In this document: positions 15,249 through 29,120 of the stretch, piece after piece
How positions within the stretch are numbered: the first letter of the stretch is position 1
Layout of the letters: each line of letters begins with the position of its first letter
NCBI RefSeq assembly: GCF_036324505.1
Contig: NC_086352.1
Coordinates: forward strand, 13,104,501-13,168,500
Source: Eleginops maclovinus
Lineage: Eukaryota > Chordata > Actinopteri > Perciformes > Eleginopidae
Reading direction: 5' to 3'
DNA: 64,000 nt
The notes under the pieces: generated by a model
Seen by the model: only the letters and a program-made list of their open reading frames with translations
Told to the model about the DNA's origin: nothing
Databases searched by the model: none
Made by a program: the position numbers and the translations under genes

Positions 15249-15788
15249 CAGACTCAGGGGGTTCGCAGTAGGAGTCAATTAAAGGAGCTCCCCATTGTAA
15301 TTACACTCTGTTAGATATACCGGCCCGCTGGGACTTGAGTGTTTGTGTGTTTGTCCTTCCTCCTTCTGTCATCTTTCCCTCCCACTATTTTATTCTCTCT
15401 TCGACTCCACCTCGGGGTGTTTCCAGGAAGGGGCTCATTAAATCCTAAATCCCCCTTTACTCTCCCTAACTAAGAGGTGTAATACAGCGAGTGTTCAATC
15501 GCTATGATCCTTTTAAGTGAGGTGGAACGTAGAATTAATGAAAGCAGAAGAGAGTACAAATCTCTCTTAAGTAGACTGACTTTAGAGAAATCAACCAGGA
15601 GTTAATTAATTATATTTACCAATCATTGTTATCGTGTTTGCCTAGAAACCGTTCAACCCCGTTCCTCCTCTCCATCCTTCTCTCATCCTCTGTCTCTTCT
15701 CCTTTCTTATCCTGTTGGCTTTGGGTAACATAAACTGCTGACAGGACAAACCTGCCAAATTCAATCAATACCAAAACCCTATCTCACA

Positions 15789-15790
<2 letters not shown>

Positions 15791-15832
<42 letters not shown>
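15791..15832 (+). repeat. (CA)n microsatellite, short
   Basis: Twenty-one units. Confidence 0.95.
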
Positions 15833-15835
<3 letters not shown>

Positions 15836-16067
15836 AAGTCACAGGGTTGTGGTTGCAATTTAGGTCAGTGGTTATAGAGGTGCCCTTTAAAATAGGGGAA
15901 TAAAACACAGCCCTCCCAGTGTCAGACTTGGCTGAGGTGTGGGAGCTATAGACCAATAAACCTCACGAAAAGAGAAACATTACTCAGTGTCTTGTTTTAT
16001 TACATACTCACGTTTTAAGAACACTAACCTGAAATATATGTTGACCACAGATCCAGCCCTGACTCAG

Positions 16068-16190
16068 CCTTTTAAAGAGGGCCTATTGTGCTTTACGGTT
16101 TTAACTGTCCTGTTTTTGTGCATGTAAACGGTCTGCAACGGCTAAAATCCCAAAGTTCCCTCGAGAGGGAGTTTCTCTCCCACAAATAAG
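16068..16190 (+). mobile_element. Dispersed non-autonomous repeat, copy B (truncated)
   Basis: TTTTAAAGAGGGCCTATTGT then TGCATGTAAACGGTCTGCAA aligns with the start of the repeat at 14470. Only the first 120 bp or so are present. It is diverged and non-coding. Confidence 0.45.
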
Positions 16191-16552
16191 GAGCATTATC
16201 ACATGCAAAACAATAATGTCCTACCTGTTAAAATGCCCTAATGATAGAATATCTGCTCGTAAAATGGTCAAATATAATCATAATTCTTAAGTAAAGAATT
16301 AGCAAACATTGAAGTTCAATAAGATGCAAAGACATTAAATATCCCGTACAGTCACTTCAATAACCATCCGCATCCCATGTCCTCCCTCTGGTTCAATATA
16401 GGAGAATTCAAGAGAAGAATTCACTAATTACTCTGTATACATTTGTTTTAGCTTAACCTGAATAAAGCGTGATAGTAAAGTCACTGTTAATCTCCATGGT
16501 AACACTGGCCACCAGCCAATGGGAGATGAGCCAAGGTGAAGTGTAGATCTGT

Positions 16553-16584
<32 letters not shown>

Positions 16585-17157
16585 AAGCACTTGTTTAACC
16601 TTCATCTGTGTCTTGTTGTAGAGCCATACACAAACAAACACACACACGACTGTATTGTCATATAGTAGAAATGTGTGTACATGAAAAATGCAAACAATAA
16701 TCATCTTCAACAGACGATCCTTTAATAATATTTGCATTGATGTTTTTTTACCCATCAATCTTCCAAATGACTGAACCACGATATAATCAATATAATATAG
16801 AGTATTCTGTTAAATAACTTTCACCAACCATATGATTACATTCAACTCAATTATATTCAAATCCCATGAGTCTTCACACAAGCGAGGAGTTACATCTCAT
16901 GAGAGCTAGAAGTTCTTGAACAGACAAATAGAATTATCTCTCTGTGAAGAATGACTTGTACTAAATCTGCTAGCATAAGTACAGCAGTAGAAACACGTTA
17001 GTTTTGAATATTCATAAAAAATCTAAATATTTTCTGTAGCATTTCAGTACAAGGAGAGGAGAGGAGAAGAGGCAGAGAGAATATTGAGCAGTAAGGGTGA
17101 CAAATAGCTTGACATTACAAAAAAGAGCTAATGTGAGCAGATTCCACACAGACACTG

Positions 17158-17273
<116 letters not shown>

Positions 17274-19768
17274 CTCTCTTGTCAGACAGCTTAACTATCT
17301 TTCAACCTTTCAGAATTATGGGAAGCTGATATTTTCAACCCATTGCATAACATAACTTTGAAACAGCTAACTTGGCAGTGTGCGAAGGTAACAATATCCA
17401 CCTGCTAAGCCCTGAAAATCTACTTAATTTAAAGATCTTTAAAGGGAAATTTCCCCCCCAGAATCAAACATTCATATTTTTCCTTACGCTTTGCAGGAAC
17501 TCATTAGTCGTTTGGTTATAGTTTACTGCAACTAATCCTTGTTTTAGGGTCTCTACAGGAGGCAAGGAAATTATACAATCGGGAGGCTTGTCCGTGTGTG
17601 TATAACCACTGCATCCTCACTCACACAGTCTCATTATTGCTCGGGATGAACTGATGATGTTTAACGAGAGAAAGCACAGCATGAATGCCGATTAAGAAGG
17701 AGAAAGCCGAAACCACAACTACAAAATGTAACGGAGCTCTCATCCCTGCAGCCACAGCGGGACAATAATTAAACTTACGTAAAAACAAGCAGACACACGT
17801 TTATATGCTGGTCCCTGACACTAAAAATAATCCTCCTCATAATGAGGTGCAGCAAAAAGGCTTTTGGGGTTTCCAAGTGTTGTATGAAAATGTGCACTTC
17901 AAGCAGTGGGAAAAACTATAATGTCTGAAAGGAGCACAGACGACTTGAAAGTTGGCGAGGTGTGTCTCTCTGTCCCTGAATAGAACTGAGGGTTCGGTGT
18001 TTGGCTGTGGTTTAGGAAGAGGAAACATGAGAGACAGATGAGAGGGAGAATAAGGAAAGGAACCCTGAGAGAAGACATTTATATTCAAGATGGAAATAAG
18101 GGGATTGATTAAGTATTCTTCAGCTGGATACTTTAGAGCTTTCAGGGTCTTTGTTTCAAAACACAGCATTGGTGGAAGCTTTACGTAATGACCCCGCAGA
18201 GACAGACAGGAGAGGAGATGTGTGGGTGAGAGAGGGCACACTTGAATCTGTGATAGCATGGACTTCTTCACTTTATCTCATTGAGGCTGACAGCCAAATC
18301 TGAGCCTGTGTACTGACCTCACTGTGGAGGGGAAATAAAAAAAATCCCCCAATAAAGAATCACATTACTGCGACTTGCATCTGTCAAGGATATTTACGAC
18401 ATCATATTTGGCTAATATAAGGAGACATTTCAGGCTATTAAGTGTCGGCTAAGCATACCTTATTAGCATATAAGGGTTTATTTTGTTTCGGCAAATTGAT
18501 GTTAACACTAAAAAAAAGTAGTCTTCTGTGCATGGTGCAGTGAAATATAAAGCAGACTACTCTCTAACAATTGAAGGTTCTACATAGAGCATCAAAAACA
18601 AATGATCTTTTGATATACATTGCTAAAATAAACACTTGAAAACAAAACTAATTGCAGTGGAAATTGGTGTAGTGTGGAAGTCTCTCGTAGTGTCTTTGCT
18701 GAAGTTTTCGTTTTCCATCAGAACGGTCGTATTTCATGGGAAATATTCTTCATTCTTTATGTTTGCCGCACTTATTCAAGCCTCTGAGCTAATCAGGCAG
18801 AATCATTTGAATTCACCTTTAGCGCTTATCACGACAACGTCCTGGTTTACTTGACATTATACTGCCCACTTTCTTCCTGCCTTATTCCAAACACTTTCAG
18901 AGTTCTGATCATTGCCAAGATAAAGAGTGACTCTCGTAAATATCAGCTTTTCACATAAAACAAGTCCGCAATTGACAGACAAATATGCCACTATGGGGAT
19001 AGAAAATTGTCTAAACTATTGTTGGGTATTTTGTTCCCTTTTCTATCACTGTTGTTGTAATGTCACTACTGTTTTTGTTATCGCACCAAAGAACTATGGA
19101 AATGAACCAACTTACTGTCATGGAGAGAGTTTAACAGCCAAAATATGTCGAGACTCTTCTCAAGCACTTAAACTGTCCGGTGTGAGGCATGTTGCAGAGG
19201 CTGAGAGCAAATCAATACCATGTGTTCTGGGAATGCTCTGGGATTTGCAACCACTAGAATTTATAAGAGGAATAGACCAAAGCTGTGGAAAGAGACCAAC
19301 ATAGTGAAACAGACAAATACAATAATTCCGTGTTGTTTCTTTGCTTAGGATTTGGCATCCTGAGGGACTTCTGCAACAGTTAACGGCAGTTTGTTTTGTT
19401 CCAGTTTACATTTCCCAGTTGACTACAACACACACCGAGAGCCCGGTGATTATTTAGGTAATATATATAAAATACAGGGAAAAACAAAAACATCTCCCTT
19501 TGATATACAGTCAAAGGAACACATGCATACTAGAGCAGATAAAACAATACTACATTTAGGTTGCCAATACAATCATAAAATGGATAGCAAGTCCTCCAAA
19601 ATCTGACAAGACACGCAGATACAAAAACATGGCCTGGGAAACGACATTTTAGCAAACACCAAAACATAAGCTGTGAAATATAACAAACGAGTGGTGCTAT
19701 CAGTGGCAGGCTGACCATCTGGAGGACATGCACTATTTTATTGTGCCAGTCGAACTGTTATAGAGATA

Positions 19769-21364
19769 CAGTGGGGCAAAAAGTATTTAGTCAGCCACCA
19801 ATTGTGCAAGTTCTCCCATTTAAAAAGATGAGAGAGGCCTGTAATTTTCATCATAGGTACAACCTCAACTATGAGAGACAAAATGAGAAAAGAAATCCAG
19901 GAAATCACATTGTAGGATTCTTTAAAGAATTAATTGGTAAATTCCTCGGTAAAATAAGTATTTGGTCACCTACAAACAAGCAAGATTTCTGGCTCTCACA
20001 GACCTGTAACTTCTTCTTCAAGAGGCTCCTCTGTCCTCCACTCGTTACCTGTATTAGTGGCACCTTTTTGAACTCGTTATCAGTTTAAAAGACACCTGTC
20101 CACAACCTCAAACAGTCATACTCCAAACTCCACTATGGCCAAGACCAAAGAGCTGTCAAAGGAGACCAGAGACTAAATTGTAGACCTGCACCAGGCTGGG
20201 AAAACTGAATCTGCAATAGGTAAGCAGCTTGGTGTGAAGAAATCAACTGTGGGAGCAATTATTAGAAAATAGAAGACATACAAGACCACTGCTAATCTCC
20301 CTCGATCTGGGGCTCCACGCAAGATCTCACCCCGTGGGGTCAAAATGATCACAAGAACGGTGAGCAAAAATCCCAGAACCACACGGGGGGACCTAGTGAA
20401 TGACCTGCAGGAGCTGGGCCAAAGTAACGAGGCTACCATCATAACACATCGCCCCGGGACTTAAATCCTGCGTTCCAGATGTGCCCCCCTGTTTAAAGCC
20501 AGTAATGTCCGGGCCCGTTGAAGTTTGCTAAGGGCTTTTGGATGACCCGAAGAGGTTGGGAAATTCATATGGTCAATAAAAAAAAAAGAATTTTGGGTAA
20601 AAATAACTCGCGTTTTTGGGAGGAAAGAATGCAGAGTTGCATCCCAAAAAAAACCCCAACCTACGTGCCCATGAGGGTGGAACATCATCTTTGGGTTTTT
20701 TTTGAAAACCAGGCAGATCCGTGAAAGGGAAAAGAAGAATGGGCCATGAATCTGAGAATTGATTAAACATTCCCATTCAGCAATAGGCACTAGGTTTGAA
20801 AGCTCTATGTTTATTTTCCTTTTCTATACGTAACTCACGCCAGGCAATTAATCCATGTTGTACTCGCACAAACTATGAATGTCCACTATGCCAAGAGTTT
20901 CAAACTAACCCAAATAGTCGAAAAATCTTTCAACCAAGCACTTAAACGTCCGGTGAGGCATGTGCAGAGCTGAGAGCAAATCAATACCAATGTTCTTAAT
21001 GCAGGGATTTGCAACCACTAGAATTTAAGGGAAAATAGACAAAGCTGTGGAAAACCTGTGAAAGGACAAATAAAACCGTTTGACCTTCTTCATTGCTAAC
21101 TAGGGCATTAACTCAAAGTTTAATGCTTTTGTTTTTGACCCAAATAACTTAACATCCAACAGTTTAAATTTGAAATATATATAATATGAAAAAACAAAAC
21201 ATTGTGATTTACCTGGAAAATGCATACAAAATTCCCTTTTTGTCTCATCATATAAAGGATAACCTCATGATAAAAAATTTACAGGCCTTTTCAAACCCTC
21301 TCTGAATATAACAAACTTGCAAAATTTGGCAGTGAATCTAAATACTTTTTTTGGGCCTCAACTG
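19769..21364 (+). mobile_element. Tc1-like DNA transposon, full-length size but corrupted right half
   Basis: Left terminus CAGTGGGGCAAAAAGTATTT follows a TA at 19767-19768. The matching right terminus (...CTAAATACTTTTTTT then a garbled GGGCCTCAACTG) lies near 21364, giving about 1.6 kb, normal for Tc1. The left half is clean. The right half from about 20460 is full of short deletions and homopolymer changes and includes a foreign block (about 20810-21060) that copies sequence from about 19035-19290. See findings for a possible assembly cause. Confidence 0.75.
20135..20760 (+). pseudogene. Tc1-like transposase pseudogene
   Basis: From ATG at 20135 the frame reads MAKTKELSKETRD, stop, IVDLHQAGKTESAIGKQLGV then KKSTVGAIIRK, stop. 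This is the paired-like helix-turn-helix DNA-binding domain of Tc1 transposases. Further on, [17 protein letters not shown] is the GRPR-type linker. Two in-frame stops and many indels after 20460 break it. Confidence 0.8.
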
Positions 21365-21399
21365 TTTTTAAAAATAAAAAATGCCCCATGCTGTTTAAT

Positions 21400-21820
21400 C
21401 TTGCATGACACTCATTAAAAGGTGCTAACTAGAAGCATAGGAGTTTTCAGGTGGTCCAGGTAGGAGAACCCTTTTTGGTGCCTCTAAAGGACTGACCTAA
21501 AACCATTTCACAGGGTTCTACCAATAAACCATCATACAATTGGTATACATAGAACCATCTGTGAATGGTTTCACCCAGTACCCTCTCTGGGGGTTCTATC
21601 CAGAGCCGTTCCACTTGATGAGAGTGCTAAATGTCTTTCTACAGAGTTGCCTTTTTCCAAGGGTTTCTCACTCTTTTAAAAATATAGTCATTTGGATGAC
21701 AACACATTTAAGGAGAACCCTTAGTCTTATAAAGAACCCGAAAAAACAAAAGTGGTTCTTGGTGGAAACTCAGTCCATAAGGAAGAACCCATTTCAAATC
21801 TCTATTTCTAAGAGTGTAGT
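21400..21820. mobile_element. Non-autonomous DNA transposon (GGTTCT-rich MITE-like repeat)
   Basis: The left end ACTCATTAAAAGGTGCTA mirrors the right end TTTCTAAGAGTGTAG. The body is rich in AGAACCCTTTTTGG and GGTTCT motifs in both orientations, the hallmark of a widespread fish repeat of this kind. It is about 0.4 kb and diverged, with no coding capacity. Class assignment is uncertain. Confidence 0.55.
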
Positions 21821-23227
21821 CTGGCCAGTCCGCTCCAGACTGGTGTGTGAGTCTGTACGGCAATAATCTGAATTCATTATATCTCATGAGTCAATCTACA
21901 TCACCTTCAGAGTTACAGCATTCCAGTTGAAAATACTTGACATTTTAATTCACCATGCAATACTCGAAATATGAGTCTATAATACAAATACAAAACGGGA
22001 AAGCTAGACATTTTCTTCAGAAATGATATCCTACATACAGAAGATGTGAATTATAGTAGGTAGATCCAAAGGGTTACTCCATTACAGATCTGTTTAATAG
22101 ATTAACCACAATATTGTTTCCATCTCTCTTCATATAGGAGCGATGTTAATATTGTAAGTTATGATTGTGAGCGTTGGGCAACAGGAGATGTATTGCTGCA
22201 TCTGTTAAATGGACTGTTGTCTATGGCCTTGGATTTACTAACTCATTACCATTCAAGATGTCAAATGTGAATGAAATAATTAACCTCTAAAAGCTCCATA
22301 TTCAAACATCAGTGTTAGCATTGGAACAGGTAATCTGGTCCTTCATTCACTGGTAGCCCGAGCCTTAATTTAACCACCTTTATATGTCCTGTGTGAGAGG
22401 ATTGATAAAAGGATCATGGAGGGACAGCAGCTGATAACCCACAGAGCTGAGTAATGACAAACTCCATGGCTAATGAGACGCCTCAGTGACCAACCACTGC
22501 AAGCTACACTTCTAAACGGAACATTTCAACGTTTACTGAATGGGATTTCTCTATTTTATTTGGGCACCTTGTTAGCAGTTAATGAGAAAACGTACACTCC
22601 ATAATTATGTTTAAATATCTATACAATTAAGATAATGGGCCATACAATTTACGAGTAAGAAGGAAGTCACCGTCAGTATCACCTATACAGTCCTAGAAAA
22701 TATATTTTCCTCCTACTGTTGCTACCAAAGCCTATTAAGTCTCACTAAGACCCAGGAGAAGGTTCATGATCCGAGGTTGGAATACATGTGCAGACCGTTT
22801 CACCCCAAATTTGTGAGATAAACCTGGCTTAGTAACATCCCCCCAGAGGACATTCAGGAAATTAGACAAAACACACCAACACTCACACACTCTTGTATGT
22901 TATCAGCCCCTCTCCCTGTTTCCATCCCTCTGAACCACCAAAGAACAGTAATTACTGTAAATGGTGGAGCAACACAGGAGAGAGCAGGAAAAAAAGTACG
23001 AGGGAGGATAAAGGAGACGAGAGAGATAGTGGTTGTCGCAGCTGGAGCCAAAAGCTGATCATTAAGCCAACCCCACCCCCAACACACACACATACACACT
23101 CACAGCAGAACATTAGAACACCCCAACACACACATATACATGCCTATCTCGTGCAACACATTGCTGCTTAAATCAATTTGCAGAATTAAACAACAACATC
23201 CACATTTGTATTTTTAATTATTTTAAT

Positions 23228-23512
23228 TTTGAGCCTCCCTTCTTCTAATTTCCATTTCCCTGTCCTAATGCTTCCCAGTTTTCTCTTTTCCTGGCTCCTC
23301 TCCATCCTCTCTTGTTTTTTCATTCCTAATTTTAACTCTTCATGTCAACATTTCCTTACTTGTCTCCTTAACCCCCTGGCAATTACCCCTTAATTGTTTC
23401 CATCTCTTTCAGTTTTTTATCTCACCCTCTCCCTTCTGTTCCCCCTCCTCTAATTTCTTAGCGTTCTTTCCTCTTCCCTTTTTCCCTCTCCTCCTTTTAG
23501 CCTCTCCCCCAT
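23228..23512 (+). repeat. Pyrimidine-rich tract
   Basis: About 285 bp of mostly C and T with short CCTCC and TTTCC motifs and no tandem period; the longest such tract on this strand. Confidence 0.6.
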
Positions 23513-23635
23513 GGGCCCACACACATGCAGCCGATATAAGTCAATTAAACAAATGGTTTTATTCTCTCTTCCTATTATACTGTCTGTGACTGCATCCATG
23601 ATGGACTTAAAGTCATTACACTAAGCTGTGGGTCT

Positions 23636-23638
<3 letters not shown>

Positions 23639-23683
<45 letters not shown>
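23639..23683 (+). repeat. (TG)n microsatellite, short
   Basis: Twenty-two units. Confidence 0.95.
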
Positions 23684-23685
<2 letters not shown>

Positions 23686-24318
23686 TTTCGCAAAGCCTAT
23701 GCTAATTAGGTAGAGCCCATGGCACTGCCAGCTACAATGGCAGACGAGTGAAATGTTGGAGAGATAAGCTTAACATACCATCACATACACACAAGGATTA
23801 TTGTAATGATTTCACGCACAGCAGACAAGCAAACATACATGCACCCAACACGGGAACATGCTAGTGTGGGAGGGTGTAATACGCAAATGCATTGTATGTT
23901 TGGTTCTTTCCATAAGCGCATTGGACTTCTTATATCTTAGTTATTATTTCCTCTTGTAAATCCTGCAGTTGTGTAAAACCTCCTCCTGTGATTTCCTTTC
24001 TCCCACTTCTCTTGACATGTTCTTTACTTCTAGGTCATTTATTCAGAAAAAGTTTGTTGTATTTTGCATATAAGTTTGGAGAGTAATAACTTTTCCATTT
24101 GTTAAGGTACGAAAGTTTGTCGGTGTCTGCATTTAATTGAGCTGCTCAACAGATGGCCAATAAATATAAAGGAAAGCCACAAGACTAAATCACTCCTACT
24201 CACAAACACAGAGTAACACTCACACATCCACAGAATTACACCTACACACAACTGCACACGTTTTATTACCACACACACCAGCAGAGGAAATTATAACAAC
24301 CATCTACACACCACACAT

Positions 24319-24484
<166 letters not shown>

Positions 24485-24573
24485 TTCTTGCTCGTATAAT
24501 TGAAGCCACAACAGTTTTCAGCAGGGGTGTAAATGTATTGGCCCCATACTCAAGAGTATCCATTATATCAGTA

Positions 24574-24675
<102 letters not shown>

Positions 24676-24761
24676 CCAGTGATAAATCATCTCTATACAT
24701 AGGTAATAAACAATACAACATACTTTTCCATAGGGAGCTGCTTTGCTTCCATGTTCAGATA

Positions 24762-24763
<2 letters not shown>

Positions 24764-24837
<74 letters not shown>
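24764..24837 (+). repeat. (TG)n microsatellite
   Basis: Thirty-seven units, 90 bp after the preceding (TG)n array. Confidence 0.97.
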
Positions 24838-24839
<2 letters not shown>

Positions 24840-25119
24840 CCCAAGAGCCTCACTTGCAGTCTTATACACACAGAACCATGAATACAGCTACATCAAACCT
24901 TTTATTGGGCAGAGTAGGTTCTCCCTGTGCCAATCCTTTATCCACTCGTTCCCTCTTTTACTTTTTCCCTATTCTCCTACACCTTTTACTGCAATTCCTT
25001 TTCTCTGTTTTTGCCTTATTGTAACTTCGGATTTTATTATTTTCTTTACCCTCTGTGTCTTTGTGAATTCCATGTCCCACTGGACAAAAACCCACTAAAG
25101 CCAGATTTTTCTCTTGAGG

Positions 25120-25975
25120 GAAAACGTTTAAATTGTCATTCCTTCCCGGGAAACATGAATTTAAAGCATTCCCAGGTATTGATCAGCTATCAAGCACTTT
25201 GGAACCAGCATCCATTTTTTAATAGGGAGGCAGACATCGTCCCCACATTTAAGCGTAGGCTAAAGAATTCCTTTTCAATAAAACCTATAGTTAGGGCATG
25301 TTTCAGTCTTATAATGTGATGGAAACTTCTGAAGCAAAGGAGACGAACAGCCGGAGAATTGACAAGACATTTGCTGCAGCCACGAGTTGACAGAGCGGTT
25401 GCCCGACCAATTCTGAAGATCTCCATTGCAATACGAGGTTTTAACCAGTTCGGAATGGACAATCAACATTCGTCAGTCACCAGACTTAACAAATATGGAT
25501 CCTAAATCTAACCAAAGCTGTCGCACATTAGAATAGAATGTACGTCAGGGAACCTACATTCCAGATAAGAAGGGCTTCTAGATGTCCCTGAACAATAAAC
25601 TAATCTCAGGTCAGCTTGTGCTCGGTCATAGACTGGCATCAACAATGCACCCAAGCTGCCCCTCCTTAAGGGAGATTACAGCAACTCGAAGGCCAAAGAA
25701 CTATGCCATGGGAATACAGACAGGAAGGAGAAAATTATGAACTAGGTCAAAGGTTAAACACCAAAGCAAAATATTCCCTAACAGCTAGAACGTCCTACTG
25801 GGTCTTTTATGTTTTAGTATTTTATTGTATTTTTTATTTTACTCTATTCATGTTTTATTTCATATTCTATCTTTAATTTATTATAGCTTGTTACTTTGTA
25901 ATTCATGTTTGATCTGTAAAGCACCTTGAGATAAATGTGTTTTGTGATATTGGGCTTTACAAATCAGCTTCAGCA
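25120..25975 (+). mobile_element. LINE-like 3' fragment (L2/Rex1 type), degenerate
   Basis: One end reads CATTTAAGCGTAGGCTAAAG and ACCTATAGTTAGGGC. The other end reads GTAAAGCACCTTGAGATAAA then GATATTGGGCTTTACAAAT. Both resemble reverse-transcriptase tails and 3' UTR ends seen in fish L2-like LINEs. The interior does not translate. The assignment rests on the tail motifs only. Confidence 0.4.
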
Positions 25976-27186
25976 GTAATGGAAACATGGCACCAGAGTA
26001 GTAGATAATAATCGTCCCGTTTCCACAGGATGATGCATTTTGTAGTGAATATATAATAAATAAATTCAAACTGGATTAGGAAAAGTATTCTAATTTCTAA
26101 ACATACAAAAGAAGATTAATAGTATTGAGTTTTCCATGTTAAAACATCTGCATATGCGCACTATGATTATCAGAGAAAGGTTTACATTTCTCTCTCTTTC
26201 CACTCCCTCATCCATTTTCTCTTCCCCACCTCTACCCATCCCTCCCTTCTTATACAATACCTACTTTTTGACACATCTCCACATTTTCTGAATAGTTACT
26301 TACATTATGCTGAATATTGGTGCATTTCCTGACACATATCATCCCTTTTTTTCTTTTGCCCCAAATTAGGTTTTCTACTTAAAACTACCTAAACAATTCA
26401 TGGGTTGTGGAGTGAGGAACCTGCATCTTTTCTTTAAGCATGTCTTGGACATCAGGCATGTTGGAGTAATTGGGAATTCAAAAGGTTTCCATTCGTAAAC
26501 TTTTGCACAGAAGACATTTTTAACCCAACCCAGGCTCTGAAAAACAGAAAGAGAGGCAGCATTCCCTCTGAGATAGAACTCAACAGGAAAGTTATTGTGC
26601 AGAATCATACATTTGATATTTTCCTGAACTGAAAGTATGGTATGATCACAGACTTTATCTTGTACATCTCTTGGTGAGTGCAGAAAATCTCACAATGAAC
26701 CTCTTTTTGAGCATGTTGTGTGGCTCTTGTGCAGGCGTGTATCTCAGTTTCTTGGTGCTGCTGATTCTTGGTTTTGTTTTAGAGAAATCAATTTCTGTTA
26801 CATGCTCAAACTGCATATTATCTACTGATAATTATCTTGTCAGACTGTAGAGTAGACCGCCCGCTCAAATCTGCACACTGAGTATACTCAACATAAATGT
26901 ATGCACGAGCCGCATACAGATTGAATTTTATGAAACAGTATATCTGCATTTTTAAGTACTTACTGCTGGTTACTCTTTCAAATGTCACCATTGGCCTGTT
27001 AACAATGCCTGTGAGCTGTCTCGCTAAATCTACACACAAGTCTCATTTCTAAATCTACAGTTTAAAAGACCTGAACTGAGAGCAAATGAGTTCAGGAAAT
27101 GTCAGTCAAGAACAGAAGTGATAGTCAGGCAGGAGAGAGCAAACACAGAGGAGCAGGTCTAGAGCAGATACTGTGGAGAGAAGTGA

Positions 27187-27318
<132 letters not shown>

Positions 27319-27767
27319 CTTGTTTTTTTACGGGGTAAAATATCGGTCATACAAGGGGGGGGGGGTGTTTGTTATAGGTCTCAATGCAGCAAGGGCAGAT
27401 GCAGCTTAACAATAAGTTAACACACACATACACACACTTGCAGGCAGGCTTGTAACTGCACACAAAATGAAGAACACAATAGGGTTGTTAGTGATAGATT
27501 TTCATGGTACCATAACATGTCTCAGTAATGCAATTACTAAACCATACTCAACTTTATCAAAACGTTTTTACAGACACATCATTTGTTCCACTGCTCAATT
27601 GTGCATCCGTAACACAGACAGGTATGCATGTAGGATTACACTTAAATACACCAACGTTTACAAGTAAGTTAATTGGACATCCAATAGTATTCATAATATA
27701 ATACAAGCAATAAAACGTGCCGCAACCAGATCTCATCTGTCACTTATTGCACCACTGCAGTCTGACC

Positions 27768-27944
<177 letters not shown>

Positions 27945-28211
27945 TCCAAAGCAACACACAACTGGCGGAACCTGACACACATACATCCCACTGCAGTCTC
28001 TCTGAATCACATAGCTACACACACACACACGCTTCCCTTAGGTATATTATGGGCAGTAATGATGTGGCATTACTTCATTTTGTGTGTCTGTGAGCATGCA
28101 TGTCTGTGCTTGTGTAACGACTATTAGTGTGCTGTGGAGAGAGTAGCTATTAAGATAAAGGATGTTTTTTATAGAACAAAACACTTTCCAAATGTAGAAG
28201 AATAGGCCTCC

Positions 28212-28385
<174 letters not shown>

Positions 28386-28454
28386 TGACCTATTTTGTTA
28401 AGCACACTAACCATCCCAAGTACACAATAATAAACTCCTCATTTGTTACTGGAG

Positions 28455-28705
28455 ACATTAAGGAGAGAGCATAAGGGGAGGAGGAGAGATAGGGGGAAGA
28501 AAGAGGGAAGAAGAGAAGGGGCTGCATTTGTAGAGAGAAATAATGAGGAGAGGGACATGGAAAGAGATGTGAGGACAGACAGAGAAACACAACGACAAGG
28601 ACAGAGAGATACATGGACAGTTAGAGCAGAGGAGAGGGATGCAGAACAGTACAACACGTCTACAGGAACAGAGAAGCCAAGGGGTTGGAGAAAGGGATGA
28701 AGCTA
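28455..28705 (+). repeat. Purine-rich tract
   Basis: About 250 bp of GA-rich sequence (GGGGAGGAGGAGAG and similar) directly after the (CA)n array. Confidence 0.6.
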
Positions 28706-29120
28706 AGATAAAGGACTTCTCCTCTCCTGCTATCCATGCAATCACAGTGCCCCCTATTGGCAGGCTTTTAAATACCATTCTGGATACTGGCAATGAACTC
28801 ATGTCACACTGGCTCTGTGGTTGTGTCTGTCTCTAAACTGCAAATGGAAGGGAAGTGAATGTTTTGCATGTTGCATGGGTAGGAAATAATAAGGTGCATG
28901 CACTTGAGTCTGTGTCCAGCTTCTAATTTGTGTAAATGGTGTTGGGTTCTTACTTACTTACTACACACCTCATCTATACATCACCATCTCAAAATGTGTT
29001 GTATGATACCTCTGCATCATACAATGTTTTAAAGATCTATGATGCTGATTGACGCCGTCATGTATCACCTCCTTTCATAAACAAGCTGAAATTGTAAAAT
29101 GAAATGTAAAGGGTCAGATT

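Noticed and set aside
17837..18271. Minus-strand ORF of 144 codons
   Set aside because: No motif or family resemblance, and codon use like the AT-rich intron around it. Treated as a chance frame within smyd3 intron 5.
24927..25319. Plus-strand ORF of 130 codons near a LINE-like tail
   Set aside because: No recognisable domain, Phe/Leu-rich low-complexity start, overlaps a degenerate repeat and lacks splice or family evidence.
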